A stretch of DNA of 18,597 bases from an uncultured Rothia sp. (lineage in GTDB: Bacteria; Actinomycetota; Actinomycetes; Actinomycetales; Micrococcaceae). Location of the stretch: NCBI GenBank assembly GCA_937935205.1, contig CALGXU010000197.1, positions 1-18,597 of the forward strand, written 5' to 3'. Positions 8,709 through 14,192 of this stretch are shown here, in pieces; position 1 is the stretch's first letter; each line of letters starts with the position of its first letter. Both the position numbers and the translations under genes were made by a program. Below the pieces are notes generated by a model, which saw only the letters and a list, made by a program, of their open reading frames with translations, searched no databases and had not been told where the DNA came from.

Positions 8709-9314
8709 ATGGTTGTTCCCCTCATACGTGAAGATGCTCTGTCCTCTGAGCTTTCCTCTACTGCGCTTTCCTCCGCTGAGGTTTTCTCCGGTACCCCGGA
8801 GGCGGCGGCGCTGCTGCTCCGTGATGCGGTACGGCTGCGTGCCTCCCAGCAGGGCCCGGTGCAGGTGGCGACGGCTGAGTCGCTGACCGGCGGGGATGTT
8901 GGTGGCGCGATTTGTACGGTGCCGGGCGCATCCGCGTATTACCGCGGCGGCGTGATTTCCTACGCCTACGAGGTGAAGGCTCAGGTGCTGGGCGTGGACG
9001 CTCAGCTGCTGGCGCGTGAGGGTGCTGTGCATCCTGCGGTGGCGGTGCAGATGGCGGTCGGTGCGGCGCGTGTGTGCGGTGCCGATTATGCGGTGTCGAC
9101 CACGGGCGTTGCCGGTCCTGATCCTGCGGACGGTCAGCCGGTGGGTACGGTCTATATCGGCGTGTGTTCCCCTGGTGGTTCTGAGGTGTTTGAGCGCCAC
9201 TATTCGGGGGACCGGGTGCAGATTCGCGCGGCGGCGAGCGCGGATGCGATTGCTTTGCTGGCGCGTGCGGTGCGCGGCGGCGCCGGTGGGGGTCTGAAGG
9301 ACGAGCTGGCGTAG
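8709..9314 (+). CDS. pncC: CinA C-terminal-domain protein, nicotinamide-nucleotide amidase
   Basis: This is a cytoplasmic stand-alone CinA C-terminal domain; proteins of this family (PncC) deamidate NMN to nicotinate mononucleotide in the pyridine nucleotide cycle. The N-terminal MoaB-like domain of long CinA is absent, and about 45 variable residues precede the domain. Visible motifs are AESLTGG with the catalytic serine, YYRGGVISYAYEVKAQVLGV, and STTGVAGPDPADGQPVGTVYIG. Two adjacent ATGs exist (8706 and 8709); the second is chosen because AGGAG is then 6 bases away rather than 3. The encoded protein is 201 residues. It follows pgsA by about 100 bases. The alternative name is competence/damage-inducible protein CinA; in this lineage it often sits near recA. 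Confidence 0.88.
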   Translation: MVVPLIREDALSSELSSTALSSAEVFSGTPEAAALLLRDAVRLRASQQGPVQVATAESLTGGDVGGAICTVPGASAYYRGGVISYAYEVKAQVLGVDAQLLAREGAVHPAVAVQMAVGAARVCGADYAVSTTGVAGPDPADGQPVGTVYIGVCSPGGSEVFERHYSGDRVQIRAAASADAIALLARAVRGGAGGGLKDELA

Positions 9315-9321
9315 CGTGCTA

Positions 9322-9359
9322 GGGCTGGACTGGGTTGGGCTGTGCCGGGCTGTACTGGG
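9322..9359 (+). repeat. G-quadruplex-type motif after cinA
   Basis: Five GGG tracts (9322, 9332, 9337, 9347, 9357) are separated by loops of 7, 2, 7 and 7 bases, meeting the canonical G3+N1-7 rule on the + strand (the coding strand of cinA). GGGCTG recurs three times and ACTGGG twice, so it probably grew by slippage. It starts 8 bases past the cinA stop. Confidence 0.7.
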
Positions 9360-9537
9360 CGGCGCCTACCTGAGAAAAAGTTTTACGGCTCAAATATATT
9401 CACAGGGTTCTTTCAGCTCCGCAGGAATAAAGGCATAGGTTCGCCTGTTTGAATAGATACAAGTCTTAAGAAGAGAACGAAAATGGCGAGGCCCCTAGCT
9501 CATGCCTCAAAAATCAGTTAGGCTTAACTCTGTACAG

Positions 9538-9552
9538 TCCCGCAGGTCGGGA
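9538..9552 (+). promoter_or_regulatory. inverted repeat upstream of clgR, possible operator
   Basis: TCCCG-CAGGT-CGGGA forms a 5-base inverted repeat with a 5-base centre, overlapping the TACAGT -10 candidate (9533-9538). ClgR-type regulators bind short inverted repeats of CGC-N5-GCG form; this site shares the geometry but not the exact bases. Autoregulation is a guess. Confidence 0.3.
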
Positions 9553-9583
9553 ATACCTACTCAGGAAAGTGATATAGAAGCTC

Positions 9584-9991
9584 ATGGCTAAGCAGCGCGT
9601 ATCGATTAATGGCATTACTAAGTGGAAGGAAATCGAGGAGACCCCCCGACAGGTCGCCCCGGTCGTTGAGGAAGCTAAGGTTATTCCCCTGCGACAGGCA
9701 ATCGGTGAGGTTCTTCGCGATGTTCGCCAGCGTCAGGGCCGCACCCTGCGCGAGGTTTCCCAGCGTGCCCGTGTTTCCCTCGGTTACCTGAGCGAAGTTG
9801 AGCGCGGTCAGAAGGAAGCTTCCTCCGAACTGCTGGCGTGGATTTGCCAGGCTCTGGACATTCCGATGTCCCAGATGCTGCGTGAGGTTGCCGACCGTAT
9901 GGCGGTTCTCGAGGGCGTTCAGATTCCGGATACTGTTCCGGCTGAGATGTCTGAGCAGTACAAGAACGATTACTACATTCTCTCGAAGTAA
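9584..9991 (+). CDS. clgR: ClgR-type XRE-family transcriptional regulator
   Basis: This is a 135-residue DNA-binding regulator. Residues ~38-95 form an XRE helix-turn-helix (IGEVLRDVRQRQGRTLREVS, then SLGYLSEVERGQKEASSELL), the form typical of ClgR, which in Streptomyces, Corynebacterium and Mycobacterium activates clp protease, lon and stress genes. About 35 polar residues precede the domain. The C-terminus ends in ...YYILSK; from memory, some ClgR proteins end in Ala-Ala and are ClpP substrates, a tail absent here. The start is uncertain: AGAAG lies 3 bases before ATG 9584, AGGAAAG 14 bases before, and GATATA (9571-9576) could be a -10 for a near-leaderless mRNA. A strong terminator follows. 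The position cinA-clgR-DUF3046-recA is typical of Actinobacteria. Confidence 0.88.
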   Translation: MAKQRVSINGITKWKEIEETPRQVAPVVEEAKVIPLRQAIGEVLRDVRQRQGRTLREVSQRARVSLGYLSEVERGQKEASSELLAWICQALDIPMSQMLREVADRMAVLEGVQIPDTVPAEMSEQYKNDYYILSK

Positions 9992-10021
9992 CGCGAGGCG
10001 GCACATGCCGTACTAAACGTG

Positions 10022-10067
10022 AAGCGATGCCGTGCATCCCCGTAAGGTGGGGTGCGCGGCATCGCTT
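10022..10067 (+). terminator. clgR terminator
   Basis: AAGCGATGCCGTGCATCCCC (10022-10041) pairs with 10049-10067 over about 19 pairs, with one bulged A and one G-T pair, around a short GTAAGGT loop. TATTCTC follows. One of the strongest hairpins in the window; it separates clgR from the DUF3046 gene. Confidence 0.85.
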
Positions 10068-10088
10068 ATTCTCGGGTCTATTCTCGGG
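10067..10088 (+). repeat. TATTCTCGGG direct repeat after the clgR terminator
   Basis: TATTCTCGGG occurs at 10067-10076 and 10079-10088, separated by TC. It is another short near-tandem duplication in intergenic DNA. Confidence 0.85.
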
Positions 10089-10135
10089 CGATGTGGGTGA
10101 TGTGACGAATTATGAAGCAAACTAGCGGTGAAGCG

Positions 10136-10142
10136 TAAGGAG
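10136..10142 (+). promoter_or_regulatory. ribosome binding site deciding the DUF3046 start
   Basis: TAAGGAG at 10136-10142 overlaps the upstream GTG (10142), ruling it out, and stands 5 bases before GTG 10148, which is therefore the start. Confidence 0.75.
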
Positions 10143-10147
10143 TGCTT

Positions 10148-10369
10148 GTGAAGCTGAGCGAATTTTGGGCGTGCATGGAGTATGAGTTCGGTGCCGGGTA
10201 TGCGCCGGTGCTGGCGCGTGACTTGGTGCTGGGGTCGCTGGGCCATGTGACCGCTGCGGAGGCGCTGGACCAGGGCGTTAACCCGAAGGACGTGTGGCTT
10301 GCGATCTGTGAGGAGCAGGAGATTCCGCAGGAGCGCCGTTTGGGTCCCGATAAGGAGCCGTTGCGCTAA
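10148..10369 (+). CDS. DUF3046 family small protein
   Basis: This is a 73-residue soluble protein of unknown function, VKLSEFWACMEYEFG at the start, then ARDLVLGSLG..TAAEALDQGVNPKDVWLAICEEQEIP. This matches the pattern I know for DUF3046, a small protein encoded just upstream of recA in many Actinobacteria (Rv2738c in M. tuberculosis). The GTG at 10148 is set by TAAGGAG 5 bases upstream; the GTG at 10142 falls inside that site. The position before recA suggests a link to recombination or its control, but no biochemical role is established to my knowledge. It lies between a strong upstream terminator and the AT-rich recA control region. No promoter can be pinned down in the ~80 bases upstream. 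Confidence 0.85.
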   Translation: MKLSEFWACMEYEFGAGYAPVLARDLVLGSLGHVTAAEALDQGVNPKDVWLAICEEQEIPQERRLGPDKEPLR

Positions 10370-10759
10370 TCGGTGAGTCTGGCGTTTTCTAGCGTAGGGG
10401 CGGGGCCTGCCGTTTGTTCGAGTGCTAGGGGCTGTACAGGAGGTATTTTCGAATAATTAGCCGAGATTTCGGGGTTTTTCGAAAATATATGCCGAAATCC
10501 TATCCTATTTATTCGAAACTGGGTCGTAATTTTGTTCGACTCGTGCTAGACTTTTCCACATCAGGAATTTTTCGGAAAAATCTTCAAAGTTTTCCACAGA
10601 TTTTAAAAAATGGCCTTATCCTGTCAGGCTGTGACCCTAGAGTAGTCTCAGAAGGAACCGGTAGGCCAAAACCTTCAAGGTCTCGATTACGAGTCCCACC
10701 GATTCCGAAGAAACATTACTCCCGTCAACCACTGACAACACAAAGAACGAGGTACTACC
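10370..10759 (+). promoter_or_regulatory. AT-rich recA control region and leader
   Basis: This is a 390-base non-coding region, strikingly AT-rich from 10441 to 10620 compared with its flanks. It carries TTCGA motifs at 10417, 10448, 10478, 10512 and 10535 (spacings 31, 30, 34 and 23), three of them TTCGAA. An SOS box lies at 10524-10539. TAGACT (10547-10552) fits a -10 immediately downstream, and a second candidate -10 is TAGAGT (10638-10643). TTTTCCACA occurs at 10552-10560 and 10590-10598. In RNA, GGAAAA (10574-10579) could pair with TTTTCC of either copy, and ATTTTT/AAAAAT (10567-10581) and ATTTT/AAAAT (10600-10611) form small stems. The leader would be about 200 bases from the first promoter. 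Dual promoters at recA are known in mycobacteria. Confidence 0.65.
10524..10539 (+). promoter_or_regulatory. LexA-binding SOS box upstream of recA
   Basis: TCGTAATTTTGTTCGA matches the actinobacterial SOS consensus TCGAAC-N4-GTTCGA at 10 of 12 fixed positions, with a perfect right half. It covers the expected -35 and spacer region of the TAGACT -10 at 10547-10552, as expected for a LexA-repressed promoter. Confidence 0.75.
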
Positions 10760-11863
10760 GTGGCTAAGAACACCAAGTCTCAGAGCGTAGCTCGCGTTCC
10801 CGAAGAGGGTCGCGCCAAGGCACTTGAAGCCGTGATGGCACAGATCGACAAGAACTACGGCAAGGGTGCGGTCATGCGCCTGGGCGATAAGGAAATCACC
10901 AAGACCGAGGTTATCTCCACCGGCGCTATCGCCCTGGATGCCGCTCTGGGTATTGGCGGTCTGCCCCGCGGCCGCGTCATCGAGATTTACGGTCCCGAGT
11001 CCTCCGGTAAGACCACCGTTGCGCTGCACGCTGTAGCGAACGTTCAGAAGGCAGGCGGCGTGGCAGCGTTCATCGACGCCGAGCACGCACTGGACCCAAT
11101 CTACGCGGCTAAGCTGGGCGTGGACATCGACCAGCTGCTGGTCTCTCAGCCCGACACCGGTGAGCAGGCGCTGGAAATCATGGACATGCTGGTTGGTTCC
11201 GGCGCCGTTGATATCGTGGTCGTCGACTCCGTTGCCGCGCTGGTACCCCGCGCCGAAATTGAAGGCGACATGGGTGACTCCCACGTGGGTCTGCAGGCTC
11301 GCCTCATGAGCCAGGCTCTGCGTAAGATTACCGGCCGCCTCTCCGCAACCGGCACCACCGCAATCTTTATCAACCAGCTGCGTGAGAAGATTGGCGTCTT
11401 CTTCGGCTCCCCCGAAACCACCACCGGTGGTAAGGCGCTGAAGTTCTACGCTTCGGTCCGTATCGACATCCGCCGCATTGAGACCCTCAAGGACGGCGCT
11501 AACCCGATCGGTAACCGCACCCGCGCCAAGATCGTGAAGAACAAGATGGCTCCGCCCTTCAAGCAGGCTGAGTTCGACATCCTCTACGGTGAGGGCATCT
11601 CCGTTGAGGGCGGCATCCTGGACCTGGCGGTGGAGAACGACATCGTCAAGAAGTCCGGCGCATGGTTCACCTACGACGGTGAGCAGCTGGGTCAGGGCCG
11701 CGAGAACGTTCGTAAGCTGCTCAAGGACAACCCCGAGCTCACCGAGGAACTGCAGTACAAGGTTCTGGTGAAGCTGGGCATCGTTGAGGAAGAAGCTGAC
11801 GAGCAGGCAGCCGCTGAGTCCGAGGGTAACGACCCGCTGGACGAGCTGGCTGAGGAGTTCTAA
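10760..11863 (+). CDS. recA: recombinase RecA
   Basis: RecA is the 367-residue strand-exchange ATPase and SOS co-protease acting on single-stranded DNA. Visible are the Walker A GPESSGKTT (78-86), Walker B around DIVVVDSVAAL, the L1 region with EIEGDMGDSHVG, TTAIFINQLREKIG, and the L2 region GSPETTTGGKALKFYASVR. The acidic C-terminal tail (EEEADEQAAAESEG..) is typical. There is no intein, unlike M. tuberculosis RecA. GTG 10760 has GAGG (10749-10752) 7 bases upstream. Expression is probably LexA-controlled through the SOS box at 10524-10539. A large hairpin directly after the stop separates it from recX, which lies 228 bases downstream. Confidence 0.99.
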   Translation: MAKNTKSQSVARVPEEGRAKALEAVMAQIDKNYGKGAVMRLGDKEITKTEVISTGAIALDAALGIGGLPRGRVIEIYGPESSGKTTVALHAVANVQKAGGVAAFIDAEHALDPIYAAKLGVDIDQLLVSQPDTGEQALEIMDMLVGSGAVDIVVVDSVAALVPRAEIEGDMGDSHVGLQARLMSQALRKITGRLSATGTTAIFINQLREKIGVFFGSPETTTGGKALKFYASVRIDIRRIETLKDGANPIGNRTRAKIVKNKMAPPFKQAEFDILYGEGISVEGGILDLAVENDIVKKSGAWFTYDGEQLGQGRENVRKLLKDNPELTEELQYKVLVKLGIVEEEADEQAAAESEGNDPLDELAEEF

Positions 11864-11892
11864 TCCGGCCCGCGTAGCTTCTTGCTAACGCC

Positions 11893-11945
11893 ACGACTGA
11901 TTGCCGTGTGCTGTGCATTCCGCACGGTGCACGGCAATCTGTCGT
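11893..11945 (+). terminator. recA-recX intergenic terminator or attenuator
   Basis: A nearly continuous stem pairs 11893-11916 with 11922-11945 around a 5-base ATTCC loop. It has 20 Watson-Crick pairs, three G-T pairs and a single T-T mismatch. No T-tract follows. In E. coli a leaky terminator between recA and recX keeps recX expression low; a similar role is inferred here. Confidence 0.75.
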
Positions 11946-11998
11946 TAACGGAAAGCGCGTTACATGAAGTACCAGCGGGTGCCGAGACAAGGCCTCGT

Positions 11999-12029
11999 TA
12001 CAATGGGGGAGCGCCGTATAACCCGGCGC
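11999..12029 (+). promoter_or_regulatory. candidate recX promoter and leader hairpin
   Basis: TACAAT (11999-12004) matches the -10 consensus at 5 of 6 positions, beyond the recA hairpin. The expected start point (about 12011) coincides with a perfect GCGCCG/CGGCGC stem (12011-12016/12024-12029) with a 7-base loop. No -35 is evident. Confidence 0.4.
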
Positions 12030-12034
12030 ACGGG

Positions 12035-12068
12035 TCATCAAGCGAGCCAACTCATCAAGCGAGCCAAC
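12035..12068 (+). repeat. 17-bp tandem duplication in the recX leader
   Basis: TCATCAAGCGAGCCAAC is repeated exactly without a gap (12035-12051, 12052-12068), ending 23 bases before the recX ATG. Confidence 0.95.
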
Positions 12069-12077
12069 ACAGGGGAG

Positions 12078-12083
12078 AGGAGG
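12078..12083 (+). promoter_or_regulatory. ribosome binding site deciding the recX start
   Basis: AGGAGG stands 8 bases before ATG 12092. It is the strongest such site in the region and fixes the recX start well downstream of the longest open frame. Confidence 0.8.
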
Positions 12084-12091
12084 AACTGAGC

Positions 12092-12136
12092 ATGACGGAA
12101 CAGCACATGACTGAACAGTGCATGACGGAACAGAAC
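12092..12136 (+). repeat. three 15-bp repeats at the recX start, each with an in-frame ATG
   Basis: Units beginning ATGACGGAACAG, ATGACTGAACAG and ATGACGGAACAG start at 12092, 12107 and 12122 and encode MTEQH, MTEQC, MTEQN. Only the first ATG has a proper ribosome site. Confidence 0.9.
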
Positions 12137-14008
12137 GGTCATGAAGAGCACGAGCACAACAGTGCGAGTGACGGCGACGCCGGTTTTGCGGCGCTGGATG
12201 CGACCGAACCGCACTTCGGTTCCTCAGCTCTGCAGGGTTCAGTCTTCCAGGACCCTGCCTTCTCTGCGGCTGTTTCCCTTGAGCCCATTGTTTCCTTTGA
12301 AGCTATTGGTTCGTTTGAATCCACCGCCCCGCCGGTTGAGGTGGGCGGCTTCGAGGCGCTCAATTTTGAGGCGCCTGCCGCCCTGGCGGAGCCCACCCTC
12401 AGCTGGGTGGCGCCTCCTGCTGTTGCGTCTCCTTCTGTTGAAGAACCCCCGTATGAGGATGAGCCACCATACCCTGACGAACCCTCATACCCTGACGAGC
12501 CTCCCTACGAGGACGAACATGCGTATCCGGCAGAGCCTTTGCACCCTGAAACAGAGTACGCGGGGGAATATTGGGTACCCTCGGGCGAAGCGGCACCCTC
12601 AGAAGCGGCGTCCGTAGAGGCGGTAGCGGAGAAGCCAGCGGCCGCAGAAAAAGCACCCAAAAAGTGGGCACGGAACAGGACCGCGGATTCGGTAGCCGCT
12701 GAGGAGTTCCCGGACTGGCACCCCGCCGCGCACGGCTTCGTTGAAGAAAGCATCGCCCGCGATAACGGCGGCGACTACGCGGGGGAGTTCCGCGTACCTG
12801 AGCTACCGCTGCAGGCTGTACCCTCCGACGCTGTACCTTCCGCCTCTGGGGAAGACAGCGAATCGCCGCGCCGTAGCCTGCTCGTTGATCCGAACCTGCC
12901 CGCCGTCTCCATTGATGAAGCGCCCGTTCGTGCCTTTACTCCCGGCGGTGCCGAGCCGCGCCCCATGGCGGCTGGCCGCATGAGCCGAGCCGGTGCCGCC
13001 TCCATCGGATCGGGGCTCACCGCCGAAGAAAAGGAAGAGATCGAGAGGCAAGCAGCTCAGCGGGATAAGCAGAAGAAACGCAAGTCTTCGCGTGCCTCCA
13101 AGAACACCGACTACAAGCGCGGGTTCCGACGCATGAGCGCGGCTCAGGAAGAGAAAATGCGGAGCCGTTCACCCTACGCGCCCGCCTTCGGGGCTCGCAG
13201 TGACGATGAGGAAACCCGCAAGAGTCCCACGGGTCGCAGCTCGGGAGGCAACCTATTCAGGGAGGGAAGCAGCTTGAACGAAGAACTCACCCCTGCCGAA
13301 GAAGCACTCATCCGCGGTATCGCCGAGGAAGAGGCGCTGGGTGTCGGTACCGGAAAGCGCCGTGCCGCCTCGAATGGTTCCCCAAAGGGCGGTTCTCGAG
13401 CTCGGGGCTCCCAGCCGGGCACCTCTCAGATGGGACATGCTACCTCACAGCGGGGAAGCAACGTGCCTTCCTGGAAGCAGAAGGTACGTGCCGCCCGCGC
13501 TGCGGAAGAAACCGACCCCTACACGCGCGCTAAAACCATCGTGTACAACCAGCTGGCGTACTCGGCAAAAACCCGAGGCCAGTTGCGTAAGAAGCTGCAG
13601 GCAGAAGGCTTCGACGCGGAGCTCATTGAGCCGCTGCTCGATAAGTTCGAGGCGGCAAAACTCATTGACGACGCCGAATACGCCCAAACGTTCGTGGCGC
13701 AGAAGAGCCGCACCAAGAAGCTCTCCCGTGCCGCGCTGCGCCGTGAGCTCGCTGAACGCGGGGTGCGCGGTGAAGAGGCGGAGAACGCCCTGGCTCAGCG
13801 CACCGACGAGCAGGAACGTGAGGACGCCGCTGAGCTGGTGCGTAAGAAGCTGCGCCCCGGCATGGATTTGAGCGACCGCGCCGAAAAGGATAAGGTGACC
13901 CGCCGACTGCTGGGGATGCTGGCTCGCCGCGGGTACTCCTCCTCGGTGTCGATGTCGGTGATTCGTGAGGAACTCGCCGCCTACGGTGCGGATGACGAGC
14001 TCTGGTAG
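12092..14008 (+). CDS. recX: RecX regulatory protein with very long N-terminal extension
   Basis: RecX binds RecA filaments and restrains RecA activity. Only residues ~475-638 (from DPYTRAKTIVYNQL) are the recognisable RecX three-helix repeats (RTRGQLRKKL-type, YSAKTRGQLRKKL; LIDDAEYAQTFV; LSRAALRRELAERGV; RRLLGMLARRGYS). The family is usually about 150-270 residues; this one has 638. The first ~474 residues look disordered: three MTEQ repeats at the start, an acidic Glu/Ala/Pro/Ser section with hexapeptides PPYEDE, PPYPDE, PSYPDE, PPYEDE (from residue 119), then a basic section near 310-350 (QKKRKSSRASK). The start is ATG 12092, chosen for AGGAGG 8 bases upstream; the open frame back to 11882 would run through the recA hairpin. 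A 16-bp duplication spans its stop. Confidence 0.9.
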   Translation: MTEQHMTEQCMTEQNGHEEHEHNSASDGDAGFAALDATEPHFGSSALQGSVFQDPAFSAAVSLEPIVSFEAIGSFESTAPPVEVGGFEALNFEAPAALAEPTLSWVAPPAVASPSVEEPPYEDEPPYPDEPSYPDEPPYEDEHAYPAEPLHPETEYAGEYWVPSGEAAPSEAASVEAVAEKPAAAEKAPKKWARNRTADSVAAEEFPDWHPAAHGFVEESIARDNGGDYAGEFRVPELPLQAVPSDAVPSASGEDSESPRRSLLVDPNLPAVSIDEAPVRAFTPGGAEPRPMAAGRMSRAGAASIGSGLTAEEKEEIERQAAQRDKQKKRKSSRASKNTDYKRGFRRMSAAQEEKMRSRSPYAPAFGARSDDEETRKSPTGRSSGGNLFREGSSLNEELTPAEEALIRGIAEEEALGVGTGKRRAASNGSPKGGSRARGSQPGTSQMGHATSQRGSNVPSWKQKVRAARAAEETDPYTRAKTIVYNQLAYSAKTRGQLRKKLQAEGFDAELIEPLLDKFEAAKLIDDAEYAQTFVAQKSRTKKLSRAALRRELAERGVRGEEAENALAQRTDEQEREDAAELVRKKLRPGMDLSDRAEKDKVTRRLLGMLARRGYSSSVSMSVIREELAAYGADDELW

Positions 14009-14030
14009 TTCGCGGCTCTGGTAGTTCGCG
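13999..14030 (+). repeat. 16-bp tandem duplication spanning the recX stop
   Basis: GCTCTGGTAGTTCGCG is repeated exactly (13999-14014, 14015-14030). The first copy holds the recX TAG (14006-14008); the second gives TAG at 14022-14024, 16 bases on and thus in the +1 frame. Confidence 0.95.
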
Positions 14031-14088
14031 GCCCCGATAGAGGGCAAACAGATACGCTCCGTCAAATAACCTCCGCCAAATAACTAAA

Positions 14089-14140
14089 GGGGGCGAGCCC
14101 GCTACAGGCACACTCTGTAGCGGGTTCACCCTTACGTTTT
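14089..14140 (+). terminator. bidirectional terminator between recX and the minus-strand kinase gene
   Basis: A 17-position stem (14091-14107 with 14115-14131; one mismatch, one wobble) closes a 7-base loop. It is followed on the + strand by TTACGTTTTAATCTTT. On the minus strand the same stem is followed by CTTTAGTTATTTGG. Convergent gene ends make a shared terminator likely. Confidence 0.85.
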
Positions 14141-14154
14141 AATCTTTATAAAAC

Positions 14155-14168
14155 GCCTTGTCAAAGGC
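14155..14168 (-). terminator. small terminator of the minus-strand kinase gene
   Basis: On the minus strand GCCTT-TGAC-AAGGC is followed by GTTTTATAAAG, a short stem with a T-rich tail 25 bases after the gene's stop. It probably adds to the larger shared hairpin. Confidence 0.5.
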
Positions 14169-14192
14169 TGTATCTGCCGTTGGCGTTGCTGT

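Larger units (their letters stand above)
9315..9583 (+). other. cinA-clgR intergenic region
   Basis: The region begins with a G-rich imperfect repeat (9322-9359). It turns AT-rich around 9365-9520, with no gene seen. Near the clgR start there are TACAGT (9533-9538, TANNNT -10 candidate), an inverted repeat TCCCG/CGGGA (9538-9552), AGGAAAG (9563-9569, 14 bases from the ATG, too far) and GATATAGAAG directly before the ATG. A TTCGCC half-site at 9443-9448 resembles half of a ClgR box but has no matching second half. Confidence 0.45.

Noticed and set aside
10441..10620. AT-rich region with DnaA-box-like sequences as a replication origin
   Set aside because: Only two boxes, and no dnaA, dnaN, rpmH or partition genes nearby; a recA control region explains it better.
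10760..11863. Intein in RecA
   Set aside because: The gene is a continuous normal-length RecA of 367 residues with no insertion at the known intein site.
11882..12091. N-terminal extension of recX by 70 codons to a TTG at 11882
   Set aside because: It would be translated through the large recA-recX hairpin, the putative promoter and the 17-bp leader repeat. ATG 12092 has a strong AGGAGG at correct spacing.
12440..12550. Hexapeptide repeats in recX as a CRISPR or DNA-level repeat array
   Set aside because: The repeats are imperfect at DNA level, in frame, 18 bases long and without spacers; they are protein-level low complexity.
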